This document shows positions 16,623-26,076 of a stretch of 64,000 nucleotides of DNA, piece after piece. Position 1 is the first letter of the stretch. Each line of letters starts with the position of its first letter. Source of the stretch: Gluconacetobacter johannae (GTDB taxonomy: Bacteria; Pseudomonadota; Alphaproteobacteria; Acetobacterales; Acetobacteraceae). A program made the translations under genes and the position numbers. The stretch spans positions 67,410 to 131,409 of the forward strand of contig NZ_BAQK01000071.1 of NCBI RefSeq assembly GCF_025994435.1. Reading direction: 5' to 3'. The notes below the pieces were generated by a model that worked only from the letters and a program-made list of their open reading frames with translations, was not told the DNA's origin and did no database searches.

Positions 16623-18001
16623 CCGCCTTCCCCCCCGACCTGTTCGCCAGACGCCGCTTCGCGGTGCTGGGCCTGGGGCGCAACGGTGCGCCCGCCGTCC
16701 GCGCGCTGGCCGCGATGGGGGCCGAGGTCCAGGCCTGGGACGACGGCCCGGCCGCCCGCGCGGCGGTGGACGATGTCGCGGGTGTCGCGGTGGCGCCGTT
16801 CGACACGCTGGCCGGGTTCGACGCGCTGGTGCTGTCGCCCGGCATCGCGCATGCGCTGCCCCAGCCCCATCCCGTCGCCCTGATGGCGCGCCAGGCCGGG
16901 ATTCCGATCCTGTCGGATGCGGACCTGCTGTTCCAGGCCGTGCGCCGGTCCGGGTCGCGCGCGCGCTTCGCCGGGATCACCGGCACCAACGGCAAATCCA
17001 CCACCACCGCGCTGCTGGCCCATATCCTGCTGGCCTGCGGCGTCCCGGTCGCGGCCGGCGGCAACCTGGGCCCGGCCGCCCTGTCGCTGCCGCTGCTGCC
17101 CGATAGCGGCGTGTACGTGCTGGAAATGTCGTCCTACATGCTCGAACGGCTGCACAGCCTGCGCTTCGACGCCGCATGCCTGCTGAACCTGACGCCGGAC
17201 CATCTGGACCGCCATGGCGACATGGAGGGCTACAGGCGCGCCAAGCTGCATATCTTCGACCGGCAGACCCCGGACGACCTGGCGGTGATCGGCATCGACG
17301 ACGTGTCGGAAACGGCGCTGCGCGACGAACTGGCGGCGCGGGGCATCCCGACGATGACCGTGTCCGGCGCCGTGGCCGCCGACCTGACCGGCGCGGGCGG
17401 CACGCTGCGCGACGACGCCGGCCCGATCGCGACACTGGCCGAGGCCCCGTCCCTGCCCGGCGCGCATAATGCCGAAAACGCGGCGGCCGCCGTGGCCATG
17501 GCGCTGTCGCTGGGCGCGCCGCGCGCAGGCATCGCCGCCGCCCTGGGCAGCTTTCCCGGCCTGGCGCACCGGCAGAAACTGATCGACACCATCGACGGCG
17601 TCCGCTTCATCGACGACAGCAAGGCGACGAACGCCGACGCGGCGTCGCGGGCGCTGGGATGCTACGACCGACTGGTCTGGATCGCCGGCGGCACCGCCAA
17701 GGCCGGCGGGATCGAGGACCTGGCCCCGTTCTTCCCCCGCATCGCGCATGCCTTCCTGATCGGCCGGGACGCCGCCGCGCTGGCCCAAACGCTGGCCGCG
17801 CATGGCGTGCCGCATACCATCGCCGGCACGCTGGACCGCGCGGTGCCCGACGCCTTCGCCGCCGCGCGCGCGGGCCATGTGCCGGCGGTCCTGCTGTCGC
17901 CGGCCTGCGCCAGCTTCGACCAGTTCCGAAGTTTCGAGCATCGCGGCCAGCATTTCGCGGACCTGGTCCGCAAGCTGCATCTGACAGGGGAGACCGGATG
18001 A
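16619..18001 (+). CDS. murD: UDP-MurNAc-L-alanine:D-glutamate ligase
   Basis: 460 residues. Adds D-glutamate to UDP-MurNAc-L-Ala. A Rossmann-like N-terminal domain begins with LGLGRNG (17-23), the P-loop TGTNGKSTT is at 121-129, MSSYMLE and NLTPDHLDRHG lie in the central domain, and FIDDSKATNADA marks the C-terminal junction. It sits between mraY and ftsW with 4-base overlaps on both sides. Confidence 0.96.
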   Translation: MTAFPPDLFARRRFAVLGLGRNGAPAVRALAAMGAEVQAWDDGPAARAAVDDVAGVAVAPFDTLAGFDALVLSPGIAHALPQPHPVALMARQAGIPILSDADLLFQAVRRSGSRARFAGITGTNGKSTTTALLAHILLACGVPVAAGGNLGPAALSLPLLPDSGVYVLEMSSYMLERLHSLRFDAACLLNLTPDHLDRHGDMEGYRRAKLHIFDRQTPDDLAVIGIDDVSETALRDELAARGIPTMTVSGAVAADLTGAGGTLRDDAGPIATLAEAPSLPGAHNAENAAAAVAMALSLGAPRAGIAAALGSFPGLAHRQKLIDTIDGVRFIDDSKATNADAASRALGCYDRLVWIAGGTAKAGGIEDLAPFFPRIAHAFLIGRDAAALAQTLAAHGVPHTIAGTLDRAVPDAFAAARAGHVPAVLLSPACASFDQFRSFEHRGQHFADLVRKLHLTGETG

Positions 18002-19176
18002 TGGCCGGCATGTCGCGCGTCGACACGTCCTACCTCGCGCGCTGGTGGCGCAATGTCGACCGGGTGACGCTGTGCTGCGTCGGCGTGCTGATCGGCTTCG
18101 GCTACGTGCTGATGCTGGCGGCCAGCCCGGCGGTCGCCACCCGCATCGGCGCGTCGCGCGACATGTTCATCCTGAAGCAGGTGATCTTCCTGACCCTGGC
18201 GGGCCTGATCGTGACGGGCACGTCCCTGCTCTCGCTCCGGGGGGTCCGGCGGCTGGCGGCCATGGGGTTCGTCCTGGCCGTCGCCGCCACCGCGCTGACC
18301 CTGGTCCATGGGGTGGAGATCAAGGGCGCGCGGCGCTGGATCGCCCTGCCGATGATGTCGGTCCAGCCGTCGGAATTCCTCAAGCCCTGCTTCGCCGTCG
18401 TCACCGCGTGGCTGCTGACCGAACGCCGCGCGCGCCGCCTGCTCCCCGGCCTGCCCATCGCGCTGGGCCTGTTCGCCGCCATCCTGCTGCTGCTGAAATC
18501 GCAGCCCGACATCGGCATGCTCAGCGTCATCACCACCGTCTTCATGGCGCAGCTGTTCATCGACGGGCTGAACCTGTTCTTCGTCGGCGCCGGCGTCGGC
18601 TGCATGGTCGCGGCGTTCCTGGGCGCCTACATGGTGTTTCCGCATGTGCGCTCGCGCGTGGAACGCTTCCTGCACCCCAATGTCGGCGATCATTACCAGA
18701 TCGACACCGCATTGCGCGCCTTCGGCAACGGCGGCCTGATGGGACGCGGCCCTGGCGAGGGCCGGGTGAAGGACCTGCTGCCCGACGCGCACGCCGATTT
18801 CGTCTTCGCCGTCGCGGGCGAGGAATTCGGCATGCTGATCTGCCTGTTCATCATCGGCGTGTTCTGCCTGATCGTCGTGCGGACCCTGCTGAAACTGCTG
18901 CGCGAGGACGATCCGTTCGTCGTGGTGGCCTCGACCGGGCTCATCACCGGCTTCGGCCTCCAGGCCTTCGTCAACATGGGCTCCACCCTGCATCTGATCC
19001 CGACCAAGGGCATGACCCTGCCGTTCATTTCCTACGGCGGGTCGTCGGCGATGTCGGTGGCGCTGACCATCGGCATGGTCCTGGCCCTGACGCGCCACCG
19101 CGTAGGCGAAAGCCGGATTCCGCGCGGCCGCGTGATGCCCAGGCCCGCGCCCGGCCCGCGAAGGGCCACGGCATGA
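17998..19176 (+). CDS. ftsW: Septal peptidoglycan glycosyltransferase FtsW (SEDS family)
   Basis: 392 residues with about ten membrane helices. Polymerises lipid II at the septum in complex with FtsI. SEDS signatures visible: ARRWI near 111, QPSEFLKPC near 122, the large periplasmic loop with HPNVGDHYQI near 223, AHADFVFAVAGEEFG near 264, and GMTLPFISYGGSS near 339. Starts at 17998, 18001 or 18010 are all in frame; 17998 gives the ATGA overlap with murD seen throughout the cluster. Confidence 0.95.
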   Translation: MMAGMSRVDTSYLARWWRNVDRVTLCCVGVLIGFGYVLMLAASPAVATRIGASRDMFILKQVIFLTLAGLIVTGTSLLSLRGVRRLAAMGFVLAVAATALTLVHGVEIKGARRWIALPMMSVQPSEFLKPCFAVVTAWLLTERRARRLLPGLPIALGLFAAILLLLKSQPDIGMLSVITTVFMAQLFIDGLNLFFVGAGVGCMVAAFLGAYMVFPHVRSRVERFLHPNVGDHYQIDTALRAFGNGGLMGRGPGEGRVKDLLPDAHADFVFAVAGEEFGMLICLFIIGVFCLIVVRTLLKLLREDDPFVVVASTGLITGFGLQAFVNMGSTLHLIPTKGMTLPFISYGGSSAMSVALTIGMVLALTRHRVGESRIPRGRVMPRPAPGPRRATA

Positions 19177-20342
19177 GCGCGCGCCCGGATATCGCGGCGG
19201 GCCGCCGCCCGATCGTCATCGCCGCCGGGGGAACCGGCGGCCATTTCATCCCCGCCGAGGCCCTGGCGCGGGAACTGGCGTCGCGCGGCCACGCCATCGC
19301 GCTGATGACCGACCGCCGCGCCGGCGAACGGACCGAGGGCGTGTTCGCCGGCGGGCCGCAATTCGTGCTGCCGGGGGCCGGCATCGCCGGGCGCGGCCTG
19401 TCGCGCGGCCTGCGCGCCGCCGTGGCGCTGGCGCGCGGCGCGGTGCAGGCGCGGGCGATCCTGCGCCGGCTGGATGCGGCGGCGGTGGTGGGGTTCGGCG
19501 GCTACCCGTCGGTCCCGCCGCTGCTGGGCGCGCGCCTGCTGGGCCGGACGCGGCCGCTGATCTTCATCCACGAAGGCAACGCGGTGCTGGGGCAGGCCAA
19601 CGCGATGCTGGCCCGCTTCGCCGACGGCATCGCAACCTCGTTCGCGCGCGTCGCCCGGCTGCCGGCCGGGGCCGCGCCGGTGCTGACCGGCATGCCGGTG
19701 CGCGACGCCATCGCGGCCCTGCACGACCAGTCCTATGTCCCGCCGGACGAGGCCGTGCGGCTGCTGGTCTGGGGCGGGTCGCTGGGCGCGCGGGTATTCA
19801 GCGACGTGGTGCCCGCCGCCCTCGCCCTGCTGCCGGCCCCCCATCGCGCACGCCTGCACGTCACCCAGCAGGCCCGCGCCGAGGATGTCGATCGGGTCCG
19901 CGCCGCTTATGCAGGCCTGGGCATCCCGGCCACGGTCTCGCCGTTCTTCTCGGACGTGGCCGGCTTGCTGGGGGCCGCGCATCTGGTCATCGGGCGCGCC
20001 GGCGGCTCGTCGGTCGCCGAACTGACCGATGCGGGGCGCCCCGCGATCCTGGTGCCGCTGCCCATCGCGGCCAGCGACGAACAGGGCGCCAACGCCGCCG
20101 CCCTGGTCGAGGCCGGCGCCGCCTGGATGATCCGCCAGCCCGATTTCACCGCCCCGGCGCTGGCCGCGCAGGTCGGCGCGCTGCTGGACGAACCGGACGG
20201 CCTGGCCGCCGCCGCCCACGCCGCCCGCACCCTCGCCCGCCCCGACGCCGCCCGCCGGCTGGCCGACCTGATCGAAGGATGCTTGCATCCGCAGCCCCGC
20301 CCCGCCTATCCGACAGGCGCGAAGACGGAGACCCACGCATGA
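19173..20342 (+). CDS. murG: Undecaprenyl-PP-MurNAc-pentapeptide GlcNAc transferase
   Basis: 389 residues. Peripheral membrane glycosyltransferase making lipid II from lipid I. The N-terminal GGTGGH loop is at 19-24 and GFGGYPSVPPL near 108. The C-terminal UDP-GlcNAc-binding part carries WGGSLGAR and GRAGGSSVAELTDAGRPAILVPLP near 272-295. It overlaps ftsW and murC by 4 bases each. Confidence 0.96.
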   Translation: MSARPDIAAGRRPIVIAAGGTGGHFIPAEALARELASRGHAIALMTDRRAGERTEGVFAGGPQFVLPGAGIAGRGLSRGLRAAVALARGAVQARAILRRLDAAAVVGFGGYPSVPPLLGARLLGRTRPLIFIHEGNAVLGQANAMLARFADGIATSFARVARLPAGAAPVLTGMPVRDAIAALHDQSYVPPDEAVRLLVWGGSLGARVFSDVVPAALALLPAPHRARLHVTQQARAEDVDRVRAAYAGLGIPATVSPFFSDVAGLLGAAHLVIGRAGGSSVAELTDAGRPAILVPLPIAASDEQGANAAALVEAGAAWMIRQPDFTAPALAAQVGALLDEPDGLAAAAHAARTLARPDAARRLADLIEGCLHPQPRPAYPTGAKTETHA

Positions 20343-21784
20343 GAGCCCTGCCCCTTTCCATCGGCACCATCCATTTCGTCGGGATCGGCGGCATCGGCAT
20401 GTCCGGCATCGCCGAGGTGCTGCACATGCTGGGCTACGCCGTCCAGGGGTCGGATATCGCCGAGAACGCCAATGTCGCGCGCCTGCGCGCGGCCGGCATC
20501 GCGGTGACCATCGGCCATGACGCCGCCAATCTGGGCGCGGCCCAGGTGGTGGTGACATCCACCGCCGTCCGCCGCGACAACCCCGAGGTGGTGGCGGCGC
20601 GCGCCCGCCTGATCCCGGTCGTCCGCCGGGCTGAAATGCTGGCCGAGCTGATGCGCCTGCGCTGGTCGGTGGCCGTCGGCGGCACCCATGGCAAGACGAC
20701 GACCACCAGCCTGGTCGCCGCCGTGCTGGAAGCCGCCCACCTGGACCCCACCGTGATAAACGGCGGCATCATCGAGGCGTACGGCACCAATACCCGCATG
20801 GGCTCGGGCGACTGGATGGTGGTCGAGGCCGACGAAAGCGACGGATCGTTCCTGCGCCTGCCGTCGGTCATCACCGTGGTCACCAACATGGACCCCGAGC
20901 ATCTGGACCATTGGGGCACGGCCGAGGCGATGCAGGCCGCGTACGACCAGTTCGTGTCCAACATCCCCTTCTACGGCTTCGCGGTCCTGTGCATCGACCA
21001 CCCGGCGGTGCAGCAGATGATCCCCCGCCTGTCGGACCACCGCATCGTCACCTACGGCTTCTCGCCCCAGGCCGACATCCGCGCGGAAAAGATCATCACC
21101 GACAAGCTGGGCGCGACGTTCGAGGTCGTGGTGACCAACCGCACCCGCAACCGCACCCGCCGCGCCGGGCCGTTCCGCCTGCCGATGCTGGGCCACCACA
21201 ACGTCCAGAACGCCCTGGCCGCGATCGCCGTGGGGGTGGAGATGGACATCGACGACGCCACCATCCGCTCGGCCTTCGCCGGGTTCCGGGGCGTCAAGCG
21301 GCGGTTCACCCGCACGGGCGAAACCGGTGGCATCACCGTGATCGACGATTACGGCCACCATCCGGTGGAAATCGCCGCCGTGCTCAAGGCCGCGCGGCAG
21401 GCGGGCGCGCGCAACGTCATCGCCGTGGTCCAGCCCCATCGCTATTCCCGCCTGCAAACCCTGTTCGGCGAGTTCTGCACCTGCATGAACGACGCCGGCA
21501 CCGTGGTGGTGGCCGACGTCTACGCGGCGGGCGAGGCCCCCATCGCGGGCATCGACCGCGACGCGCTGGTCGAGGGCCTGCGCGAACGCGGCCATCGCTC
21601 GGTCGTGCCGCTGCCGGGGCCGGAACATCTGGCGGAAATGATCCACGCCATCGCCCGCCCCGGCGATTTCGTCGTCTGCCTCGGCGCGGGCAACATCACC
21701 AGCTGGGCGCAGGCCCTGCCGAAGGAACTCGCGGCCCTGCAGGCCCCGGCCGGCACGGGACGAAAGGGGGATTTCGCGGCATGA
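20339..21784 (+). CDS. murC: UDP-N-acetylmuramate:L-alanine ligase
   Basis: 481 residues. First Mur ligase, adding L-alanine to UDP-MurNAc. The N-terminal IGGIGMSGIAE is at 16-26, the P-loop GTHGKTTT near 115-122, and the central-domain DESDGSF and NMDPEHLDHW follow; DDYGHHPVEI marks the C-terminal domain. The ATG at 20339 overlaps murG by 4 bases; an upstream in-frame ATG at 20279 is rejected because it lies deep in murG. Confidence 0.96.
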   Translation: MRALPLSIGTIHFVGIGGIGMSGIAEVLHMLGYAVQGSDIAENANVARLRAAGIAVTIGHDAANLGAAQVVVTSTAVRRDNPEVVAARARLIPVVRRAEMLAELMRLRWSVAVGGTHGKTTTTSLVAAVLEAAHLDPTVINGGIIEAYGTNTRMGSGDWMVVEADESDGSFLRLPSVITVVTNMDPEHLDHWGTAEAMQAAYDQFVSNIPFYGFAVLCIDHPAVQQMIPRLSDHRIVTYGFSPQADIRAEKIITDKLGATFEVVVTNRTRNRTRRAGPFRLPMLGHHNVQNALAAIAVGVEMDIDDATIRSAFAGFRGVKRRFTRTGETGGITVIDDYGHHPVEIAAVLKAARQAGARNVIAVVQPHRYSRLQTLFGEFCTCMNDAGTVVVADVYAAGEAPIAGIDRDALVEGLRERGHRSVVPLPGPEHLAEMIHAIARPGDFVVCLGAGNITSWAQALPKELAALQAPAGTGRKGDFAA

Positions 21785-22719
21785 TGGCCGGACTGCGCGC
21801 CCTGCTGCCCGACCTGCGCGGCCGCCTGACCGAACATGCCGCGCTGGGTCCGCGCACGTGGTTCCGCGTCGGCGGGGCCGCCGAGGCGCTGCTGCAACCG
21901 GCCGACACGCAGGACCTGGCCACCTGCCTGGGCCATCTGCCGCCCGACATGCCGGTGACCGTGCTGGGCGCGTGCTCCAACGTCATCGTGCGCGACGGCG
22001 GCATCGACGGGGTCGTCATCCGCCTGGGCCGCGGGTTCTCGGACATCGTGGTCGAGGCCGACGGGCTGGTGGCCGGCGGCGCCTGCCTGGACATGACCGT
22101 GGCCGAACACGCGGCGGACGCCGGGCTGAAGGGCCTGGAATTCCTGGCCGGCATCCCCGGCTCGATCGGCGGGGCGGTGGCGATGAATGCCGGGGCCTAC
22201 GGGTCGGACATCGCCACGGTGCTGGACTGGGCCGACATCGTGACGCGCGACGGCAACAGGGTACGGCTGTCCGGGGCCGCGCTGGGCTTCGGCTATCGCC
22301 GCTCGGCCCTGCCGGCCGGATCGGTCGTCACGCGCGCCCGCCTGCGCGCCGCCGCCGCCGCGCCCGCCGCCATCCGACAGGCCATCGCCACCATCCGTGA
22401 GTCGCGCGAGGCCGCCCAGCCCACGCGGGCCCGGACCGGGGGCTCGACCTTCCGCAATCCCGACGCCGCGATCTCGGACCGCAAGGCGTGGGAACTGATC
22501 GACGCGGCGGGCTGCCGGGGCCTGACCCTGGGTGGCGCGCAGATCAGCGAGAAGCATTGCAATTTCATGCTCAACACCGGTTCGGCGACCGCCGCCGACC
22601 TGGAAAGGCTGGGCGAGACCGTCCGCCGCCGCGTGCGCGAACGGACCGGCGTGACGCTGGACTGGGAAATCAAACGGATCGGCCGCCCCGCCGCCCCGAC
22701 CACAGGAGACACGCCATGA
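21781..22719 (+). CDS. murB: UDP-N-acetylenolpyruvoylglucosamine reductase
   Basis: 312 residues. FAD enzyme that reduces UDP-GlcNAc-enolpyruvate to UDP-MurNAc with NADPH. FAD-binding segments LGPRTWFRVGGAAE (22-35), LGACSNVIVRDGG near 62 and GIPGSIGGAVAMNAGAYG near 125-142 are present. RTGGSTFRNP near 219 carries the catalytic Ser, as in type II-like MurB. It overlaps murC and ddl by ATGA. Confidence 0.95.
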   Translation: MMAGLRALLPDLRGRLTEHAALGPRTWFRVGGAAEALLQPADTQDLATCLGHLPPDMPVTVLGACSNVIVRDGGIDGVVIRLGRGFSDIVVEADGLVAGGACLDMTVAEHAADAGLKGLEFLAGIPGSIGGAVAMNAGAYGSDIATVLDWADIVTRDGNRVRLSGAALGFGYRRSALPAGSVVTRARLRAAAAAPAAIRQAIATIRESREAAQPTRARTGGSTFRNPDAAISDRKAWELIDAAGCRGLTLGGAQISEKHCNFMLNTGSATAADLERLGETVRRRVRERTGVTLDWEIKRIGRPAAPTTGDTP

Positions 22720-23672
22720 CCGCCCCGCACCCGGCCCGGACCATCACCGTCCTGACCGGCGGCCTGTCCGCCGAACGCGCGGTCAGCCTGTCCAGCGGCC
22801 GGGGCATCAGCGCCGCCCTGCGCGAGGAAGGCTACGACGTCCGCGTGCTGGACGCCGGCGCCGACCTGGGCGCCATCGTCGCCGACCTGACCGCCCACCG
22901 GCCCGACGTCGTGTTCAACGCCCTGCATGGCCGCTTCGGCGAGGACGGGTCCATCCAGGGCGTGCTGGACTGGATGAACATCCCCTATACCCATTCCGGC
23001 GTCCGCGCGTCCGCCGTGGCGATGGACAAGGCCGCCGCCCGTGCGGCCTTCACCGCCGCCGGCCTGCCCGTCGCGGCGGGCGGCGTCATCGACATCGCCG
23101 ATTTCCCGGCCGCCGATCCCCTGCCCGCGCCCTATGTCATCAAGCCGCTGAACGAGGGATCGTCGGTGGGGGTGGACATCGTGCGCCCCGGCTCCAACCG
23201 CCGCGCCGCCATCGCCGACGCCTGGACCTACGGCCCGAAGGCGCTGGTCGAGGAATTCATCCCCGGCCGCGAACTGACGGTGGGCGTGATGGGCGACCGG
23301 GCGCTGACGGTCACCGACATCACGCCCAACCCCGATGCCGCGCACGAATTCTACGACTATGCCGCGAAATACCAGGAAGGTGGCTCGCACCACGTCCTGC
23401 CCGCGCAGATCCATCCCGATGCGTTCGCCCAGGCCCTGCGTATCGCCGTCGTCGCGCACCAGGCGCTGGGCTGCGCCGGCGCGTCGCGCACCGACTTCCG
23501 CTATGACGACACCGCCTGCGGCGACGGGCCGGGGCGGCTGGTGATCCTGGAGGTCAACACCCAGCCCGGCATGACCGCCACCTCTCTCCTGCCCGAACAG
23601 GCCAATGCCTGCGGCATCTCCTACGGCGCGCTGTGCCGCTGGATGGTCGAGCACGCAACCTGCCGCACATGA
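22716..23672 (+). CDS. ddl: D-alanine:D-alanine ligase
   Basis: 318 residues, ATP-grasp enzyme making the D-Ala-D-Ala dipeptide used by MurF. LTGGLSAERAVSLSSG near 13 is the first substrate loop; NALHGRFGEDGSIQG near 69, KPLNEGSSVGV near 145 and the Mg-binding EVNTQPGMT near 288 are intact. The Tyr-type binding loop suggests a D-Ala-D-Ala rather than D-Ala-D-Lac product. It overlaps murB and ftsQ by 4 bases each. Confidence 0.95.
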   Translation: MTAPHPARTITVLTGGLSAERAVSLSSGRGISAALREEGYDVRVLDAGADLGAIVADLTAHRPDVVFNALHGRFGEDGSIQGVLDWMNIPYTHSGVRASAVAMDKAAARAAFTAAGLPVAAGGVIDIADFPAADPLPAPYVIKPLNEGSSVGVDIVRPGSNRRAAIADAWTYGPKALVEEFIPGRELTVGVMGDRALTVTDITPNPDAAHEFYDYAAKYQEGGSHHVLPAQIHPDAFAQALRIAVVAHQALGCAGASRTDFRYDDTACGDGPGRLVILEVNTQPGMTATSLLPEQANACGISYGALCRWMVEHATCRT

Positions 23673-24601
23673 CGCGCCATGGGGACAATCGCAATGACCG
23701 GCCGTCACGGCTGTCGATCTTCGTCCGGCGGCAGCGCCGGATGGTGCGGCCGGTCCTGCTTGTCCTCGTGCTGGCCGCGGGCGCCGTCGGCGCCGCCGCC
23801 GTGCTGCGCGACATGCGCTCCGAGGAACGCTTCGCCCCGATCCGCGCGAAGCTGGTCAGCCTGCTGCCCCTGCGCGTCACCGCGATCACCATCAGCGGCC
23901 GCAATTTGACCACCGAGGCCGCATTGCAGGACGCGCTGGGCGTGCGGGTCGGCGACCCGGTGCTGGGCTTTTCCGTCGAGGCCGCGCGGCGGCGGATCGA
24001 CGCCCTGCCGTTCGTCGACCGGTCGGTGGTCGAGCGGCACCTGCCCGGCACCATCGTGGTGCGCCTGACCGAACGCCGGCCCTTCGCCGTCTGGCAGAAT
24101 CAGGGCCGCTTCATGCTGATCGACCGCGCCGGTGCCCAGGTGCGCGACCAGGGCATGACCGGCAAGGACGCGCAGGCGTTCCTTCAACTGCCGCTGGTGG
24201 TCGGGCCGGACGCCAATGTGGCGGCGGCGGCGCTGTTCGACGCGCTGGCCGCCCAGCCGGTGGTCCAGAGCCATGTCACCGCCGCGATCCGCGTCGGCCA
24301 GCGCCGCTGGAACCTGCTGCTGCGCGACGGCACGACAATCCTGCTGCCCGAAGGCGAGGAAATTCCGGCCCTGCGCCGCCTGGCCGACCTGCAGGCCGGC
24401 ATGAAGCTGCTGGACCGCCCGGTCATCAGCATCGACATGCGCCTGCCGGACCGCCTGGTGGTGCAGCAGCCCCCCGCCGATACGGCGCCTGCCCCCGACG
24501 GAAAGCCGGTCGCCGGCAGGACGGCCGACGGCGCGCCGCCCCCCACCGCCCCGAACCCGCCGCCCACCGGCGCCGATCCCGCCCCACGGAAGCGCACATG
24601 A
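23669..24601 (+). CDS. ftsQ: Cell-division protein FtsQ
   Basis: 310 residues. Bitopic divisome scaffold that binds FtsL/FtsB. A basic cytoplasmic segment (about 1-30), one membrane helix (about 31-48), then a POTRA domain (about 68-140, starting VTAITISGRNLTTEAALQDALG) and the beta domain with RLTERRPFAVWQ and the FMLID strand. The tail (about 280-310) is Pro-rich and low-complexity. ATG 23669 is chosen for the ATGA overlap with ddl; it also overlaps ftsA. Confidence 0.94.
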   Translation: MTRHGDNRNDRPSRLSIFVRRQRRMVRPVLLVLVLAAGAVGAAAVLRDMRSEERFAPIRAKLVSLLPLRVTAITISGRNLTTEAALQDALGVRVGDPVLGFSVEAARRRIDALPFVDRSVVERHLPGTIVVRLTERRPFAVWQNQGRFMLIDRAGAQVRDQGMTGKDAQAFLQLPLVVGPDANVAAAALFDALAAQPVVQSHVTAAIRVGQRRWNLLLRDGTTILLPEGEEIPALRRLADLQAGMKLLDRPVISIDMRLPDRLVVQQPPADTAPAPDGKPVAGRTADGAPPPTAPNPPPTGADPAPRKRT

Positions 24602-25998
24602 ACGATCTGATCGTTGCCCCGCCGACCGGGGAGCAGACGCCCCGCCCCGCCCGCCGCCGCCGCGCGCGCCGCAAGGACCAGCAGACGGCCCTGGCGGCCG
24701 GCGGGCCCGAGGGCAGCCGGGTCATCGCCCTGCCGCCGCCCGACGAACCGACGCCGCCGCACGCATGGCGGCCGGGCACGTTCGGCGTGCTGGATATCGG
24801 ATCGACCAAGATCATCTGCCTGATCGGCCGGGGCGAGGCCGACGGCACGCTGCGGGTGCTGGGCCACGGCTGGCGCCGCTCGCACGGCGTGAAGTCGGGC
24901 GGCATCGTCGATCTGCGCGCGGCCGAGGCCGCCATCCGCGCCGCCGTCGGCCAGGCCGAGGACGCGGCCGAACGGCGGCTGGACAAGATCTATGTCAACT
25001 TGTCCAGCGGCCACCCCGAAAGCCGCCTGTTCAATGTCCGCTGGCCGGTCGGCGGACGCGAGATCACGGAATCCGACGTCCGCCGCGTGGTGACCGAAGG
25101 CCGGATGCGCGCGATGAGCGAGGGCCGCTCGACCATCCATACGCTGCCGCTCGATTTCTCGGTGGACGAAACGGCCGGGGTGGCCGATCCGCGCGGCCAT
25201 CTGTGCGACCAGCTCACCTCGCGGCTGCATGTCATCGACGCCTCGACCACCGCGCTGCGTAATCTGGAAACGGTGCTGGCGCGGGCCGAACTGAAGATCG
25301 AGGAACTGGTGTCCGCCCCCCTGGCCTCGGGCCTGTCGGTGCTGGACGCCGCCGAACGCGACCTGGGCGTGACGGTGGTGGACATGGGCGGCGGCACGAC
25401 CTCGATCGCCATCTTCGGCGAAGGGCAGTTGCTGCACACCGCCTGCCTGCCGGTGGGCGGGCAGCACGTCACCCGCGACATCGCGCACGTGCTGTCCACA
25501 TCCATCGACAGCGCGGAATGGCTCAAGACCATGTACGGCTCGGCCGAACTGTCCGCCGACGACGATCTGGACCTTCTGCCGGTGCAGTTGATCGGCGACG
25601 ACGACCATCAATTCGTCAAGATTTCCCGGTCCAAAGTGGTCTCGATCATTCGGCCGCGAATCGAGGAAACGCTTGAAATGGTGCGCGACAGGCTGGAATC
25701 CGCCGGCGTGGGCCGGGCCACCGACGGGCGCGTGGTGCTGACGGGCGGCGCATCGCTGCTGGACGGCGTGGGCAACATGGCCGCGCGCATCCTCAACCGC
25801 CAGGTCCGCCTGGGCCGGCCGGCCGGCATTCGGGGCCTGCCCGAAGACCCGGCGGCCTGGCCGTCCTTCGCCACGTCGGCCGGGCTGCTGGCCTGGGCGG
25901 CGGGCGGCGGCGGCGCGCTGGGCGACATCGATTTTTCCGAACCGCGCGCGCCAGGAATGCTGCGCCGGCTCGTCGAATTCATACGCGACAGGGTATAG
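24598..25998 (+). CDS. ftsA: Cell-division actin homologue FtsA
   Basis: 466 residues. Tethers FtsZ to the membrane and recruits later divisome proteins. The actin-like core starts at FGVLDIGSTKIICLIG (about 61-76); the SHS2/1C domain follows, and the second phosphate loop VVDMGGGTTSIAIF lies near 260. The C-terminal stretch MLRRLVEFIRDRV is the amphipathic membrane-targeting helix. An N-terminal extension of about 58 residues, basic then proline-rich (RRRRARR near 20), precedes the fold and is not part of typical FtsA. It overlaps ftsQ by 4 bases. Confidence 0.94.
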   Translation: MNDLIVAPPTGEQTPRPARRRRARRKDQQTALAAGGPEGSRVIALPPPDEPTPPHAWRPGTFGVLDIGSTKIICLIGRGEADGTLRVLGHGWRRSHGVKSGGIVDLRAAEAAIRAAVGQAEDAAERRLDKIYVNLSSGHPESRLFNVRWPVGGREITESDVRRVVTEGRMRAMSEGRSTIHTLPLDFSVDETAGVADPRGHLCDQLTSRLHVIDASTTALRNLETVLARAELKIEELVSAPLASGLSVLDAAERDLGVTVVDMGGGTTSIAIFGEGQLLHTACLPVGGQHVTRDIAHVLSTSIDSAEWLKTMYGSAELSADDDLDLLPVQLIGDDDHQFVKISRSKVVSIIRPRIEETLEMVRDRLESAGVGRATDGRVVLTGGASLLDGVGNMAARILNRQVRLGRPAGIRGLPEDPAAWPSFATSAGLLAWAAGGGGALGDIDFSEPRAPGMLRRLVEFIRDRV

Positions 25999-26076
25999 TG
26001 GAATCCTTCAGACTGTTGCCCTAAAAGCGCGCGAATCGGTAACCGTACTCTTACGACCTCGTCCCGGGAGACGCCC
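25999..26076 (+). promoter_or_regulatory. ftsA-ftsZ spacer with two GANTC sites
   Basis: This 78-base spacer is one of only two real gaps inside the dcw cluster. It contains GAATC at 26001-26005 and 26033-26037, 32 bases apart, the CcrM methylation sequence. A GGGAG near 26063 is the ftsZ ribosome-binding site. No CtrA-type TTAA-N7-TTAA was seen. An internal ftsZ promoter is plausible but not shown. Confidence 0.35.
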
